DNA of 64,000 nt from Actinobacillus porcinus (GCF_901764995.1 NZ_CABFKI010000001.1:248001-312000); one strand, 5' to 3'. Positions 18,640-29,735 are shown, counted from the first letter of the stretch. Notes: generated by a model not told the origin, from the letters alone. Translations and numbers: made by a program.

Positions 18640-19830
18640 ATGATTTTGCGTGAAAACTATCTACAAGAACTCATTCAATTTAAAGATACAGACTTTATCA
18701 AAGTGATTACAGGCGTTCGCCGCTCTGGAAAATCGGTATTGCTGATGCAGTATCGTGATTATCTACAAAATCAAGGCATTGCCCCTGAAAATATTATTTA
18801 TCTCAATCTTGAAGGTTTTGAATATCAAGGGGTCAAAAATGCTGACGATTTCCAATTGTTGATTCAAGAAAAACTGCCTGATTCTCAAAATAAAATTTAC
18901 TTTCTGATTGATGAAATCCAATTTGTGGAAGGCTGGCAGAAAATCATCAATGCAATTCGAGTGAGTTTTAATGCGGATATTGTAATTACGGGTTCAAACG
19001 CTAATTTACTTTCGGGAGAGTTGGCTACCTTGCTCAGTGGGCGATATGTTGAAATTAAGCTTTATCCACTCTCTTTCAAAGAGTTTTTGCTTGCTAAAAA
19101 TGTGGAGAGTCATTCTCGAATGGTAGATAAGTTATATCAGGAATATGAACAATACGGCGGTTTCCCAAGCATTGTGATGTCAGCGGAACCGCTAAAAGAC
19201 ACCATTCTTTCAGGCATTTTTGATTCCATTGTATTGAATGACATTGCACATCGAGCAGGGGTAAAAGATACGCATATATTAAAAAGTGTCATTTTATTTT
19301 TAGCCGATAATGTGGGGCAATTGGTCAATCCGACAAAAATCAGTAATACACTCACATCCGAACGAGTGCCCACTTCTAACCATACTATCAGTAAGTATTT
19401 GGATTTATTAGAAAATGCCTTCTTATTTTATAAAGCGAAACAATATGATATTCGTGGCAAAGGCTATTTAAAAACCAATGCGAAATATTTTATTGTAGAT
19501 AATGGTTTAAGACGGCACGCCATTGGTAAAAAAGGGGCAAATTACGCTAACCGCTTAGAAAATATTGTGTCTATCGAACTGCTACGCCGTGGCTATACGG
19601 TTGATGTGGGTAAATTAGACAGCAAAGAAATTGACTTTATTGCTCGCAAAGCCGATGAAATTTTGTATGTGCAAGTGGCATATGAAATCCCAGATAATAC
19701 CCACGAAACGGATAATTTGTTACATATTAAAGATAACTACAAAAAAATTCTGATCACAGGCAGATATTACGATCAAAACGAAATTGATGGCGTGCAAGTG
19801 AAATATATTGTGGATTGGTTGTTGGAATAG
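18640..19830 (+). CDS. AAA_14/DUF4143 ATP-binding protein
   Basis: A 396-residue protein with an N-terminal P-loop ATPase domain (Walker A GVRRSGKSVLL at about residues 25-35; Walker B-like YFLIDEIQFV near 88) and a C-terminal DUF4143 region (about 200-360) ending in a nuclease-like stretch: ELLRRGYTVDVGKLDSKEIDFIARK. This family is widespread, patchily distributed and mobile, and its cellular role is not known; it is sometimes suggested to be a defence or toxin-linked ATPase, but nothing here proves that. It is monocistronic, with the iterated palindromes immediately upstream. AGGTGA precedes ATG 18640. Confidence 0.88.
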   Translation: MILRENYLQELIQFKDTDFIKVITGVRRSGKSVLLMQYRDYLQNQGIAPENIIYLNLEGFEYQGVKNADDFQLLIQEKLPDSQNKIYFLIDEIQFVEGWQKIINAIRVSFNADIVITGSNANLLSGELATLLSGRYVEIKLYPLSFKEFLLAKNVESHSRMVDKLYQEYEQYGGFPSIVMSAEPLKDTILSGIFDSIVLNDIAHRAGVKDTHILKSVILFLADNVGQLVNPTKISNTLTSERVPTSNHTISKYLDLLENAFLFYKAKQYDIRGKGYLKTNAKYFIVDNGLRRHAIGKKGANYANRLENIVSIELLRRGYTVDVGKLDSKEIDFIARKADEILYVQVAYEIPDNTHETDNLLHIKDNYKKILITGRYYDQNEIDGVQVKYIVDWLLE

Positions 19831-19904
19831 GGGATAAATGGCTATTCAATCCTACCTAGCACGGTTTGACCCTATCCCCACTTTGCAACTCATTGATAGA
19901 AATT

Positions 19905-19948
19905 TGCACCTTAACTAGTTGGTTGTTTAGTTTAACTTTTAAGGTGCA
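19905..19948. terminator. Long stem-loop between the ATPase gene and folA
   Basis: Perfect 10-bp arms TGCACCTTAA / TTAAGGTGCA, with a second inner pairing AACTA / TAGTT. The flanking genes are convergent. No clear T-run, so I regard it as a possible bidirectional terminator or relic. Confidence 0.45.
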
Positions 19949-19955
19949 GCACCAC

Positions 19956-20450
19956 TCACCCTAGGTTATTTTTTCTCACCAAAATCAAAAATCGCAGATC
20001 ATAGGCGTTGTTTTCATCGGCGGGGCGATATGCTTCGTATTCGATTTGCCATTCATCCCAATTTAAGGTAGGAAAAAAGGTGTCGCCTTCGATTTCGGCT
20101 TGAATTTGGGTGAGATATAATTTATCTGCTTGTGGCAAATATTGTTTGAATAATTCGCCGCCGCCGATAAGTAAAATTTCTTCTGAATCTTTCACCAAAT
20201 CCACCGCACTTTCAAGGCTGTCTTTCCAAATCACACCATTGTGTTCAAAAGGTTTGCGTGATAGCACAATGTTAATGCGTTTTGGTAACGGGCGACCAAT
20301 GCTTTCAAAGGTTTTTCGTCCCATAATGACCGGTTTTCCGGTGGTGTTTTGGCGAAACCAAGCTAAATCGGCAGGCAAATGCCAAGGCATTTGGTTGTCT
20401 TTGCCAATGACGTTGTTGAGGGTTGTGGCGACAATTAAGCTGAATGTCAT
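19956..20450 (-). CDS. folA: Dihydrofolate reductase
   Basis: Reduces dihydrofolate to tetrahydrofolate with NADPH; the trimethoprim target. The 164 residues show MTFSLIVATTLNNVIGKDNQ, then MPWHLPADLAWFR (active-site Trp and the acidic Asp near residue 28), VIMGRKTFESIG and the ILLIGGGELF NADPH loop. It is convergent with the ATPase gene and follows yjjB by 20 nt. An uptake signal lies inside at 20203-20211. Confidence 0.97.
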   Translation of the reverse strand: MTFSLIVATTLNNVIGKDNQMPWHLPADLAWFRQNTTGKPVIMGRKTFESIGRPLPKRINIVLSRKPFEHNGVIWKDSLESAVDLVKDSEEILLIGGGELFKQYLPQADKLYLTQIQAEIEGDTFFPTLNWDEWQIEYEAYRPADENNAYDLRFLILVRKNNLG

Positions 20451-20470
20451 AAGAATCCTTTTTTATGTGG

Positions 20471-20935
20471 TTATACGACCGGTTTTTGGCGATAGAATAA
20501 CAGACGCGGCAACGCAAGTCCAAATACTAATGCCCCCAGTAAAAAAGCGGTTTTGACAAAATTATCCATCATTTGCTGGAATAATTCATGAGATGAACCG
20601 TAATAGTTAATTTGTACGACCGCAATCATTGCTTTATAGGCGTAAATCCCCGGGATCATTGGAATAATGGCGGCAACGGTAAAGACTTTGGGATGAGCCA
20701 AATAACGTTGCGCAATTTGAACACCGATAAAGCCCACCAAGGCGGAGGCTAAGAATGTGGCGAGAACAAGGGATGTGCCGAAGTGTAGCAAAGCGGTGCG
20801 AAAACTATGCCCAACTGCCCCGAGAATTGCGCAGTAAATTAAGGCGCGTGGGGGGACGTTAAAAATTAAGGCGAAGCCTACGGCTGGGATTGCGGCGAAA
20901 AACATATCGTCCAACAGAATGAGAAATAGCTCCAT
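20471..20935 (-). CDS. yjjB: YjjB-type membrane protein (threonine/serine exporter family, short subunit)
   Basis: A 154-residue protein with four to five hydrophobic segments and the ThrE_2/DUF3815 pattern (IPAVGFALIFNVPPRAL, AAIIPMIPGIYAYKAM). In Enterobacteria YjjB pairs with YjjP as a succinate or small-acid exporter, and the ThrE superfamily exports threonine/serine. It follows yjjP by a single base, so they form a two-subunit unit. Substrate here unknown. Confidence 0.85.
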   Translation of the reverse strand: MELFLILLDDMFFAAIPAVGFALIFNVPPRALIYCAILGAVGHSFRTALLHFGTSLVLATFLASALVGFIGVQIAQRYLAHPKVFTVAAIIPMIPGIYAYKAMIAVVQINYYGSSHELFQQMMDNFVKTAFLLGALVFGLALPRLLFYRQKPVV

Positions 20936-20936
20936 T

Positions 20937-21725
20937 TTAGTTTCCCCATTGTGAAATATTCAGTAGATTGAGAGCGAATACAATGCCCATACAAGCCCCA
21001 AAGGTAAGAATGGTGGCAAGCGTCCAGCGCGCGATGCCCATATTGAGATAACCTTTCAGCATATCCGCTAAGGAATTGACCAGTGGAAATCCCGGTACCA
21101 GCAATAATACACTGGAAGCGAGCGCGATTTGTGGTTGGTTGCCTAAATTGAATTTGAGCGCAAGCCCTGAAATTAACGTGGCAACAAAGGCGGTAATGGC
21201 GAAGACAATTAATGGATTAAAATGGCGATGGATAAATTCTTGACGGATAAACATCCCAATGGCGGAAGCGATAAAGGTCATGGCAAAAATGATCCAATCG
21301 CCACCGGATAAATGAGCAAAGCACGCGCAGGATAACCCAATCATAAAGACCACAAGCCAGCGATTATATTTAAAGGGTTTAATATTTTCTAACTTTTGGC
21401 GTACCAATTGCGTGTCATAAATATGATGTTCCGCCGCAATGATAATATGTTGCACTTCCGTGATCACGTGCATATTTAACCCTTTGTCGGACACATTGCG
21501 GGATGTGGTTAGGCAATGCCCTTTAATGCGTGTGGTGACAATAACCGCATTTGGCGTTAGCGCACATTCTACGCTGTCCATGCCCAAGGCAATCCCGAGT
21601 CGTATGGTCATTTGCGCTACCTGCGCGCTTTCTAAACCATGTTGCAGTTGTAATGTAGCAACCTGTACACACAGGCGCGTGACTTCCCGTTGTTCGGGGC
21701 TGGCGACCAATAAACTTTCTGTCAT
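20937..21725 (-). CDS. yjjP: YjjP-type membrane protein (threonine/serine exporter family, long subunit)
   Basis: A 262-residue protein. The N-terminal ~110 residues are soluble (VTRLCVQVATLQLQHGLESAQV, the ThrE hydrolase-like domain), followed by five membrane segments (from about residue 120). Partner of yjjB directly downstream. Divergent from proB. Confidence 0.86.
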   Translation of the reverse strand: MTESLLVASPEQREVTRLCVQVATLQLQHGLESAQVAQMTIRLGIALGMDSVECALTPNAVIVTTRIKGHCLTTSRNVSDKGLNMHVITEVQHIIIAAEHHIYDTQLVRQKLENIKPFKYNRWLVVFMIGLSCACFAHLSGGDWIIFAMTFIASAIGMFIRQEFIHRHFNPLIVFAITAFVATLISGLALKFNLGNQPQIALASSVLLLVPGFPLVNSLADMLKGYLNMGIARWTLATILTFGACMGIVFALNLLNISQWGN

Positions 21726-21862
21726 TTTGTCTCTCCCAAATTTGTACTGTTTGGCATTATATGCCTATTTAGTGGCAGTACAAAGTGCGGTCAGATTTTT
21801 CGTGATTTTTGCTGAGTTTAGTGCTAATTTATTCAAAATTTTTTAATTTAGGTCAATATTTT

Positions 21863-22969
21863 ATGAAAAATATGCAAAAAACGATTGTAGTGAAATTTGG
21901 CACCAGCACCTTAACGCAAGGAACGCCAAAATTAAACCGTGCTCATATGGTTTCTATCGTGAAGCAAATCACAGAGTTACACAATGCGGGTTTTCGTGTA
22001 GTAATCGTGACTTCAGGGGCAATGGCAGCGGGGCGCGATTATTTAGGACATCCACAATTACCGCCAACCATCGCGTCTAAACAAATGCTCGCCGCTGTGG
22101 GACAAAGCCAGCTAATTCAAACGTGGGAAAGTTTATTTGATATTTATGATATTCGCATTGGGCAAATTTTGTTAACGCGCGCGGATATTGAAGATCGCGA
22201 GCGTTTTCTTAATGCCAGAGATACCTTGCACGCGTTGTTGGATAACCGTATTATTCCGGTGATTAACGAAAATGACGCGGTAGCAACGGCGGAAATTAAA
22301 GTGGGCGATAACGATAATTTGTCTGCGTTAGCGGCTATTTTAGTGCAAGCGGATCAACTTTATTTGCTCACGGATCAACAGGGCTTATTTGATAGCGATC
22401 CACGTAAAAATCCTGATGCCAAACTGATTCCCGTGGTTGAACAAATTACCGATCATATTCGTTCTATTGCGGGCGGTAGCGGAACCACGTTAGGAACAGG
22501 CGGCATGTTCACAAAAATTACCGCAGCCGATGTCGCAACCCGTTCGGGGGTGGAAACCATTATTGCCCCGGGAAATCAGCCGAATGTGATTGTGGATTTG
22601 GCCTATGGTCAAGCCATTGGCACCAAATTCACCGCGCAAACGGATCCCTTAGAAAGCCGTAAGCAATGGTTATTTGCCGCTCCAGCTGCCGGTGTTGTAG
22701 TGATTGATGACGGCGCAGAAAGTGCGGTGTTAATTCAGCACAAATCTTTATTACCGGCAGGGATTGTGGCGGTTGAAGGGCGTTTTTCTCGTGGCGAAGT
22801 GGTTAAAATTCGCACCCAAAGTGGAAAAGACATTGCGCTAGGGATGCCGCGTTATAATAGCGATGCCTTAGCGCAAATCAAAGGCAAAAAATCCACGGAA
22901 ATTGAGCGTATATTAGGGTACGAATACGGCTCGGTGGCGGTGCATCGGGACGATATGATCGTAAGATAA
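21863..22969 (+). CDS. proB: Glutamate 5-kinase
   Basis: First step of proline synthesis, phosphorylating glutamate. From ATG 21863 the protein is 368 residues, as in E. coli. It has the amino-acid-kinase domain ([11 protein letters not shown] near residue 8, [11 protein letters not shown] near 50, INENDAVAT near 135, [15 protein letters not shown] near 210) and a C-terminal PUA domain (about 275-360). I reject an upstream ATG at 21809, which would add 18 residues with no family match; AGGT precedes 21863. A second in-frame ATG at 21872 is possible. proA is not in the window. Confidence 0.95.
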   Translation: MKNMQKTIVVKFGTSTLTQGTPKLNRAHMVSIVKQITELHNAGFRVVIVTSGAMAAGRDYLGHPQLPPTIASKQMLAAVGQSQLIQTWESLFDIYDIRIGQILLTRADIEDRERFLNARDTLHALLDNRIIPVINENDAVATAEIKVGDNDNLSALAAILVQADQLYLLTDQQGLFDSDPRKNPDAKLIPVVEQITDHIRSIAGGSGTTLGTGGMFTKITAADVATRSGVETIIAPGNQPNVIVDLAYGQAIGTKFTAQTDPLESRKQWLFAAPAAGVVVIDDGAESAVLIQHKSLLPAGIVAVEGRFSRGEVVKIRTQSGKDIALGMPRYNSDALAQIKGKKSTEIERILGYEYGSVAVHRDDMIVR

Positions 22970-23066
22970 TCGCTAAAAGTGACATCAGATGAGTGGATGC
23001 CTAAATTTAAAATAGTCGCCGGCATCGATATAATGCCGGCACTTAATATTGAGAAAGGAAAGTTTT

Positions 23067-24077
23067 ATGACGCACTATCATTTGCACTTAAAGGCAAAAG
23101 AAGAACTAACGCCCCATGCTACGGTGCAATATTGGCGAAAATGCCAAGTTGAAGAATTATTTAATATGCCTTTTATGGATTTAGTTTTTAAGGCAGCACA
23201 GGTACATCGTGAGAATTTTAATCCCAATGAAATCCAACTTTCCACCTTGCTTTCGATAAAAACAGGCGGCTGTCCGGAAGAATGTGATTATTGCCCACAA
23301 TCGGCGCGCCATGATACCGGTGTGCAAAAGCAAGCGATTTTGGATGTGGATTATATTGTAGAAAAAGCCAAAATCGCGAAAGCGCGCGGCGCAAGTCGTT
23401 TTTGTATGGGCGCGGCATGGCGTGGGCCAAAACCAAAGGATATGGTATTGCTTTCTAACATTATTAAAGCCGTCAAAGAGCAAGGGCTTGAGACTTGCGG
23501 TACCTTTGGCATGTTGGAAGAAGGCATGGCTGAGGATTTAAAAGAAGCCGGGTTGGATTATTATAACCATAATTTAGACACCGCCCCTGAACGTTACAAT
23601 CAAATCATTCACACGCGTTCCCATGATGATCGTATGGACACTTTAGGCAAAGTGCGCGATGCGGGGCTTAAAATTTGTTGTGGTGGTATTGTGGGGATGA
23701 ATGAAACACGAGCCGAGCGCGCGGCGTTTATTGCGAGCTTGGCAAATCTTAGCCCACAACCTGAAAGTGTGCCGATTAATCAATTGGTCAAAGTGGAACA
23801 TACCCCGTTAGCGGAAGCAGAAGAGCTGGATTGGACCGAATTTGTTCGCACCATCGCGGTAGCGCGTATTACGATGCCGCAAAGTTATGTGCGTCTTTCT
23901 GCAGGGCGCACGGATATGCCTGAAGCTATGCAAGCCTTGTGTTTTATGGCGGGCGCAAATTCTATTTTCTATGGGGACAAATTACTGACCACAGAAAACC
24001 CTGAACAAGATCATGATCGCGCTTTAATGGAAAAATTAAATTTATATCCATTGGCAGTGACGGAAGCGCAGGGATAA
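23067..24077 (+). CDS. bioB: Biotin synthase
   Basis: Radical-SAM enzyme inserting sulfur into dethiobiotin to give biotin. 336 residues; the [4Fe-4S] motif [10 protein letters not shown] lies near residue 66. I start at ATG 23067 with AAGGAA at 23055-23060; a TTG at 23049 gives six extra residues but no better ribosome site. It is separated from the other bio genes by fklB and psd. Confidence 0.97.
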   Translation: MTHYHLHLKAKEELTPHATVQYWRKCQVEELFNMPFMDLVFKAAQVHRENFNPNEIQLSTLLSIKTGGCPEECDYCPQSARHDTGVQKQAILDVDYIVEKAKIAKARGASRFCMGAAWRGPKPKDMVLLSNIIKAVKEQGLETCGTFGMLEEGMAEDLKEAGLDYYNHNLDTAPERYNQIIHTRSHDDRMDTLGKVRDAGLKICCGGIVGMNETRAERAAFIASLANLSPQPESVPINQLVKVEHTPLAEAEELDWTEFVRTIAVARITMPQSYVRLSAGRTDMPEAMQALCFMAGANSIFYGDKLLTTENPEQDHDRALMEKLNLYPLAVTEAQG

Positions 24078-24102
24078 CGGTTTATTATTTGGCAGGAGTT
24101 GT

Positions 24103-24202
24103 ACAAGACGGTCGTTGAGCCTATTGAAACGAAAGTCTTGTGCGGAAAACGCTGAAATTCCTTATGGTTCGACAAGCTCACCAACCGTCATTTCAGCTTT
24201 GT
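24103..24202 (-). repeat. Dispersed ~98-bp inverted-repeat element, copy B
   Basis: Reverse complement of the copy at 6565-6660, including the arms GACGGTTGGTGAGCTTGTCG and the AGGCTCAACGACCGTC end. It lies between the convergent genes bioB and fklB, just as copy A lies between bcp and maeB. Confidence 0.8.
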
Positions 24203-24232
24203 GCAGTTACTACATTATACTGCTTACATGAA

Positions 24233-24259
24233 AAAGCGCGGTCAAATTAACCGCGCTTT
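24233..24259. terminator. Bidirectional terminator between bioB and fklB
   Basis: Arms AAAGCGCGGT / ACCGCGCTTT (10 bp) around a 7-nt loop. The minus strand has a T5 tail, so it terminates fklB well. The arms look like uptake signals with one T-to-C change (AAGCGCGGT). Confidence 0.8.
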
Positions 24260-24273
24260 GTTGTTTCTTGAAA

Positions 24274-24900
24274 TTAAAGAATATCTAATAATTCCACTTC
24301 AAACACTAATACGCTGAACGGTGGGATTGATGCGCCCGCACCACGTTCGCCGTAAGCCAAGTTGTGTGGAATGGTTAAACGCCATTTTGAACCTACCGGC
24401 ATTAATTGTAAGGCTTCTGTCCAACCCGCGATAACGCCGCTTACAGGGAATTCCGCAGGTACGCCACGAGCCACTGAGCTATCAAATGTTGTGCCGTTGG
24501 TTAAGGTTCCTGTGTAATGTACACGAACGCTGTCTGAACGCGTTGGTTTTGCACCGTTGCCTTCCACTAACACTTCATATTGAAGACCCGATTCGGTGAC
24601 ATTGACGCCATCTTTTTTCGCATTTTCTACTAAGAAAGCACGACCTTCTTCTTCAATGGCTTTGAATTGTGCTTGTGCCGCTTCTTGTGCTTCTTGTTGT
24701 AACTGTTGTAACGCTGCGCTCACTTCGCTTAATTCAAGCGCAGGCGGATTTTGATTTAAAACATCATAAATCCCTTTAGCAACAGCTTCCGCAGAGACTT
24801 TTAAACCGCTGTCGGCAAGCTGTTGACCAATTTGCAGACCAACACCGTAGCCGCCTTTTTCACCTGTGGTTTCTAATTTTACTGAATCAAAAATTGACAT
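24274..24900 (-). CDS. fklB: FKBP-type peptidyl-prolyl cis-trans isomerase
   Basis: A 208-residue isomerase of the FklB type: an N-terminal dimerisation helix region (1-~100; [17 protein letters not shown]) and a C-terminal FKBP domain (about 115-208; [51 protein letters not shown]). No signal peptide, so cytoplasmic. It follows psd by 20 nt in the same direction. Confidence 0.93.
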   Translation of the reverse strand: MSIFDSVKLETTGEKGGYGVGLQIGQQLADSGLKVSAEAVAKGIYDVLNQNPPALELSEVSAALQQLQQEAQEAAQAQFKAIEEEGRAFLVENAKKDGVNVTESGLQYEVLVEGNGAKPTRSDSVRVHYTGTLTNGTTFDSSVARGVPAEFPVSGVIAGWTEALQLMPVGSKWRLTIPHNLAYGERGAGASIPPFSVLVFEVELLDIL

Positions 24901-24920
24901 GTTTTTTCCTTTTTTGTGAG

Positions 24921-25805
24921 TTATTTTTTATGCGCTAACACTTCGCCAACACGGGTGACGGTGTCAACATCAAGATTGTCGGCAAGTTTCACTTGATTCG
25001 CTTGGAACAAGTTAATCACTGTGGATCCCAATAAAAACGCGCCCATTTCTTGACCTTTGGTCAGCGTTACTGCGTTGTCATTGTAATCCCACGTTTTGAT
25101 TTCATTCGGACGCGGTGGGTTAATCACGCCGGCCCAAACAGTGCTAATACTTGCGGTAATAGTTGCGCCCACTAAAATTTGGATCATTTTTCCAAATTCC
25201 GTCTCAAATACGCAAATTACACGTTCGTTACGCGCTAAGAGATTCGGTACGTGTTCGTTTAAAAACGGATTGACCGAAAATAAATCCCCAGGCACGTAAA
25301 TCATTTTGCGTAATGTTGCATCGCAAGGCATATGCACGCGATGATAATCGCGCGGTGATAAATAAGTGGTGGCAAAGGTGCCATTTTTAAAGTCCGCAGT
25401 TAATGCTTCATCACCGGCTAATAAATCGCGTAAGCTAAAACTATGACCTTTCGCTTGCAACATAGTCTCGTCTGAAATGTCGCCGCATTGGCTAATTTTT
25501 CCATCCGCCGGCAAGCAAAGTGCGGTGGGATTTTCATCAATTTTACGCGCCCCTTCTTTTAATTGGCGGATAAAAAATTCGTTAAAGGTCGCGTAGTCGC
25601 TGAAATTTTCTTTTGCAGCTTCGGACATATTAATGCCATATTTTTTAGCGAAAAGTTTGATGATGAAATGAGTGACGATACCCCATTTTTGTTTGGCTAA
25701 CCAACCTGCACCTTGGGTCAGGTATTTTTGTGGCATCACATATTGAAAGGCGATTTTTACGCGCTGCCAATAGGTTAAATTAAGCGTTTTTTCTAATAGA
25801 TTCAT
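24921..25805 (-). CDS. psd: Phosphatidylserine decarboxylase proenzyme
   Basis: Makes phosphatidylethanolamine at the inner membrane. The 294-residue proenzyme carries the self-cleavage motif LGST (in [13 protein letters not shown], about residues 250-262), where the serine becomes the pyruvoyl group. It also shows [10 protein letters not shown] near residue 155. Divergent from bioA with a 71-bp spacer; probably co-transcribed with fklB. Confidence 0.97.
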   Translation of the reverse strand: MNLLEKTLNLTYWQRVKIAFQYVMPQKYLTQGAGWLAKQKWGIVTHFIIKLFAKKYGINMSEAAKENFSDYATFNEFFIRQLKEGARKIDENPTALCLPADGKISQCGDISDETMLQAKGHSFSLRDLLAGDEALTADFKNGTFATTYLSPRDYHRVHMPCDATLRKMIYVPGDLFSVNPFLNEHVPNLLARNERVICVFETEFGKMIQILVGATITASISTVWAGVINPPRPNEIKTWDYNDNAVTLTKGQEMGAFLLGSTVINLFQANQVKLADNLDVDTVTRVGEVLAHKK

Positions 25806-25876
25806 CGAAAAGAGCCCTAGTCTTTATGTTAGAATGAAAGGCGATTATAACGATTTATTTACGTAGTGCAATTATT

Positions 25877-27166
25877 ATGAATGAACAACAACTTTTGACC
25901 TTTGATCATCAGCATCTCTGGCATCCTTATTCAGCGATTTATTCCACTATGCCGATGTATGCTGTTGAACGTGCAGGTGGGGTGATGATTACCTTAAAAA
26001 ACGGTCAACGTTTAATTGATGGCATGTCATCTTGGTGGGCCGCGTTGCATGGCTATAATCATCCACGGTTAAATGCGGCAGCCACGGAACAATTAGCGAA
26101 AATGAGCCATATTATGTTTGGTGGCTTTACTCATGAACCGGCGGTGAAATTAGGCAAAAAATTGACCGCGCTTTTACCGCCGGAACTCAATAAAATTTTC
26201 TTCGCAGATAGCGGCTCTGTGGCAGTGGAAGTGGCCATGAAAATGGCCGTGCAATATCAATATGCTTCGGGTAAACCGACACGCGCTAAATTTGCCACGA
26301 TTCGTTCCGGGTATCATGGTGATACTTGGCATGCGATGTCCGTTTGTGATCCTGAAACAGGGATGCATAATTTATTTAACCGCAGTTTGCCGGTGCAATA
26401 TTTCTTGCCACAACCCTCGGTCAAGTTTGATCAACCTTGGGATGATGAAGCGATTAAACCACTAGAAGATTTGTTGGCGGAAAAACATCAGGAAATCGCG
26501 GCCTTGATTTTAGAACCCATTGTCCAAGGGGCAGGGGGCATGTATTTTTATTCGCCGCATTATTTAGTCAAAGCACAGCAATTGTGCAAACAATATGGTA
26601 TTTTGTTGATTTTTGATGAAATTGCCACAGGTTTTGGGCGAACCGGCAAGATGTTTGCCTTTGAGCACGCCGGCGTGATTCCCGATATTATTTGTTTAGG
26701 AAAAGCATTAACGGGGGGATACTTGACTTTATCTGCCACCGTTACTCAACATCATATTGCGGAAACCATTTGCAACAGCGAAGCAAAATGTTTTATGCAC
26801 GGTCCAACCTTTATGGCGAATCCACTGGCTTGTGCGATTGCAGCAGAAAGTTTAACATTGCTATTGGAAAGCCCTTGGCAGACTCGTGTAGCTCAAATTG
26901 AACAACAACTCAAACAGGAATTACAAGAAGCAATACATTTAAGTGCGGTGAAAGAAGTCCGTGTTTTGGGGGCGATTGGGGTGATTGAAATGCATGAACC
27001 TGTCAATCTTGCCACATTACAACCGCGTTTTGTAAAACAAGGGATTTGGGTCAGACCATTTGGACGATTGGTTTATATTATGCCACCATTCATCATTGAA
27101 CCGGCACAATTACATCAGCTCACACAAGGGTTGATTAATGGCATTAAGGAAGAATATGGCACTTAA
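25877..27166 (+). CDS. bioA: Adenosylmethionine-8-amino-7-oxononanoate aminotransferase
   Basis: Converts KAPA to DAPA using SAM as amino donor. 429 residues; PLP-dependent class III aminotransferase with [13 protein letters not shown] near residue 51, [12 protein letters not shown] near 246 and the PLP lysine in [11 protein letters not shown] near 275. First gene of the bioA-F-G-C-D operon. No clear BirA operator is visible in the 71-bp spacer to psd. An uptake signal lies at 26941. Confidence 0.97.
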   Translation: MNEQQLLTFDHQHLWHPYSAIYSTMPMYAVERAGGVMITLKNGQRLIDGMSSWWAALHGYNHPRLNAAATEQLAKMSHIMFGGFTHEPAVKLGKKLTALLPPELNKIFFADSGSVAVEVAMKMAVQYQYASGKPTRAKFATIRSGYHGDTWHAMSVCDPETGMHNLFNRSLPVQYFLPQPSVKFDQPWDDEAIKPLEDLLAEKHQEIAALILEPIVQGAGGMYFYSPHYLVKAQQLCKQYGILLIFDEIATGFGRTGKMFAFEHAGVIPDIICLGKALTGGYLTLSATVTQHHIAETICNSEAKCFMHGPTFMANPLACAIAAESLTLLLESPWQTRVAQIEQQLKQELQEAIHLSAVKEVRVLGAIGVIEMHEPVNLATLQPRFVKQGIWVRPFGRLVYIMPPFIIEPAQLHQLTQGLINGIKEEYGT

Positions 27167-28322
27167 TTTTTTTACGCAAACCTTAGAACAGCTTAAACAA
27201 GCAGGGCAGTTACGGCAATTACCACAATTAGAACATCAAGGTAAATGGATTGTTCGTGCGGGTAGAAAAATGCTGAATATGTCATCGAATGATTATTTAG
27301 GCTTGGCAAGTGATGAGAGATTGCGTGGGCAATTTTTACAAAAATATCAAGAAAATTTACCGCACTTTACTTCTTCCTCTTCTCGTTTATTAACCGGCTC
27401 TTTTCCTATTTATGATGAGTTTGAGCAATTACTTGCGCAGCGGTTTCAGCGACAAGCCGCTTTGCTTTTTAATAGTGGTTATCACGCCAATATTGGGATT
27501 TTACCGGCGATAACAGATAAAAAAACGCTGATTATTGCGGATAAACTCGTTCATGCCAGTTTGATTGATGGTATTCGTTTAAGCGAGGCAAAATATATCC
27601 GCTATCGTCATAATGATATGGCACATTTAGCTGATCTTTTGACTAAAAATCATCAGGATTTTGATCGAATCATCATTGTAACCGAAAGCATTTTTAGTAT
27701 GGATGGTGATTATGCGGACTTAGTTCAGTTGGTGGCATTTAAGCAAGAATTTGAAAATGTCTTGTTGTATGTAGATGAAGCGCATGCCATTGGTGCTTGT
27801 GGTAAAACAGGATTGGGTTTAGCAGAAGAATTAGGTTGTATTCAACATATTGATTTTTTAGTGGGAACCTTTGGCAAGGCGTTAGCTTCTCAAGGGGCTT
27901 ACGTGGTTTGCGACCAAGTGGTGCGTGATTATTTAGTGAATAAAATGCGTCCACTGATTTTTTCCACGGCACTGGCACCATTTAATGTGGCTTGGACGCA
28001 TTTCCTTTTTGAACAATTGCCGTCTTTTGCTGCGCGCCGCCAACATCTTAATCAATTAAGTGAGCAATTACGTGAGCAATTAGCTCAAATGATGCCATCA
28101 ACTATGCCGAGCCAAAGCTATATTGTGCCTTATATTTTAGGGGATAATCATCGTACGCTCAGTGTGGCGCAACATCTACAACAGCAAGGCTATTACTGTT
28201 TACCAATTCGTCCCCCTACAGTACCGAAAGGAACATCACGCATTCGTTTATCACTCACTGCTGATATGAAGGAAACTGAATTGGCCCAATTTTTGGATTG
28301 CCTACGCAAGGGAATAAAATGA
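27156..28322 (+). CDS. bioF: 8-amino-7-oxononanoate synthase
   Basis: PLP enzyme joining pimeloyl-ACP and alanine to KAPA. I start at ATG 27156 (AAGGAAGA just upstream), overlapping bioA by 11 nt; the upstream ATG at 27138 lies inside bioA. About 388 residues with [10 protein letters not shown] near residue 40, [11 protein letters not shown] near 204 and the PLP lysine in [11 protein letters not shown] near 237. An uptake signal lies at 27359. Confidence 0.96.
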   Translation: MALNFFTQTLEQLKQAGQLRQLPQLEHQGKWIVRAGRKMLNMSSNDYLGLASDERLRGQFLQKYQENLPHFTSSSSRLLTGSFPIYDEFEQLLAQRFQRQAALLFNSGYHANIGILPAITDKKTLIIADKLVHASLIDGIRLSEAKYIRYRHNDMAHLADLLTKNHQDFDRIIIVTESIFSMDGDYADLVQLVAFKQEFENVLLYVDEAHAIGACGKTGLGLAEELGCIQHIDFLVGTFGKALASQGAYVVCDQVVRDYLVNKMRPLIFSTALAPFNVAWTHFLFEQLPSFAARRQHLNQLSEQLREQLAQMMPSTMPSQSYIVPYILGDNHRTLSVAQHLQQQGYYCLPIRPPTVPKGTSRIRLSLTADMKETELAQFLDCLRKGIK

Positions 28323-28987
28323 AAACACATTTAATCATGCCTCAGTCAACACCGGCAACACATTTGCTTGTTTATTTTGCAGGTTGGGGAACACCAATCT
28401 CTGCGGTGTCGCATTTGACCTTGCCTGAAGATTATGATTTATTGATTTGTTATGATTACCAAGATCTTCAGTTGGATTTTGATTTTTCAACCTATGATCA
28501 AATCCGCTTGGTGGCTTGGTCAATGGGCGTTTGGGTAGCGAATCAAGTGATGTCAGCGATTCCATTGGTTTCCGCCGTGGCGATTAATGGCACAGGCTTA
28601 CCTTGCCACGATCAATTTGGTATTCCTTGCGACATCTTTGAAGGCACATTAGCGGGTTTAAATGAAGAAAATAGAATCAAATTTGAACGCCGAATGTGTG
28701 GCGATAAGCAAACCTTTGCCTATTACCAATCCTTGCCCGAGCAACGTGATTTGCAGGAAATTCACGCAGAATTGACCGCACTTTATGACATGATTAAGGT
28801 CAAATCTTCTCAATCTATTCAATGGACAAGGGCTTGGATTGCCGAACAAGATCGCATTTTTCCGATGACAAATCAACTTGCTTATTGGCAGTCAATTTCT
28901 GTGAATACGCAATTGGTTAAGGGCGCGCATTATTGGTTTTTATCATGCTCTCATTGGGCGGATTTATGGGAGTGTGACGCGAAATGA
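28319..28987 (+). CDS. bioG: Pimeloyl-[ACP] methyl ester esterase, BioG type
   Basis: Alpha/beta hydrolase that removes the methyl ester from pimeloyl-ACP methyl ester, replacing BioH. 222 residues (DUF452). The nucleophile sits in [12 protein letters not shown] near residue 65 and the catalytic histidine is probably in KGAHYWF near the C-terminus. ATGA overlap with bioF and again with bioC shows translational coupling. No bioH is visible. Confidence 0.92.
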   Translation: MKTHLIMPQSTPATHLLVYFAGWGTPISAVSHLTLPEDYDLLICYDYQDLQLDFDFSTYDQIRLVAWSMGVWVANQVMSAIPLVSAVAINGTGLPCHDQFGIPCDIFEGTLAGLNEENRIKFERRMCGDKQTFAYYQSLPEQRDLQEIHAELTALYDMIKVKSSQSIQWTRAWIAEQDRIFPMTNQLAYWQSISVNTQLVKGAHYWFLSCSHWADLWECDAK

Positions 28988-29733
28988 TGAGTAAAACGCA
29001 AATACAAAAGTGTTTTACGCAGGCACACGCCGTTTACGATCAGCAAGCGTTGGCGCAGCAAGAAATTATTCGCCGGCTCACCGCACTTTTGGCAACACAG
29101 GGACGACACTTTGATTATTGCCTTGAAATTGGGTGCGGGAGCGGTCAATTGACGCGAGCGTTGGCGCAGCATTTTTCTATTCAGCGTTGGGATTTGAATG
29201 ATTTATGTGAGCCACATCAGGCATTATCCCAAATTTTACAGCACAAACCCTTTCGATTTATGCAAGGGGACGCGGAACAACTTTGTTTACCGCAACAATA
29301 TGATTTAATTGCTACGGCTTCTACGATGCAATGGTTTGAACATAAGCCGCAATTTTTAGCGCGTTGTGCGGCGCATTTATTGCCGAATGGGTTGCTGTTA
29401 TTCAGCACTTTTGCACCAGAGAATTTATTTGAAATTAAGCAGTTAACCCAAATTGGGTTAGATTATCCTGAATTGTGGCAATGGCGGCAATGGTTGGAAG
29501 ATGACTTTGAAATATTGCATCTATCAAGCGATAAGATCATATTGGAATTTGATAGCCCGAAAGCGGTTTTGTTACACCTTAAGCAAACAGGCGTAACCGC
29601 CACCCATCAAAGCATGTGGACGAAGAAGAAATTACAAGATTTTTATCAAAATTATGAAAAAAATTACCGCACTTCATCGGGCAAAGTGCGGTTAACTTAT
29701 GCGCCGATTTTAGGTTTAGCCAAGAGAAAATAA
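28984..29733 (+). CDS. bioC: Malonyl-[ACP] O-methyltransferase
   Basis: Methylates malonyl-ACP with SAM so it can enter the fatty acid cycle as a pimeloyl precursor. 249 residues; the SAM-binding motif [14 protein letters not shown] lies near residue 46. ATGA overlap with bioG. The 3' end carries two uptake signals in inverted orientation (29666-29674 and 29684-29692) that encode RTSSGKVR, so the mRNA can form a hairpin there. Confidence 0.93.
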   Translation: MMSKTQIQKCFTQAHAVYDQQALAQQEIIRRLTALLATQGRHFDYCLEIGCGSGQLTRALAQHFSIQRWDLNDLCEPHQALSQILQHKPFRFMQGDAEQLCLPQQYDLIATASTMQWFEHKPQFLARCAAHLLPNGLLLFSTFAPENLFEIKQLTQIGLDYPELWQWRQWLEDDFEILHLSSDKIILEFDSPKAVLLHLKQTGVTATHQSMWTKKKLQDFYQNYEKNYRTSSGKVRLTYAPILGLAKRK

Positions 29734-29735
29734 CC

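Noticed and set aside
19853-19970. CCTAGCACGG and CCTAGG words as a decayed copy of the composite repeat
   Set aside because: Only a 10-bp match on one side, and the CCTAGG lies inside the folA coding end; chance similarity is more likely.
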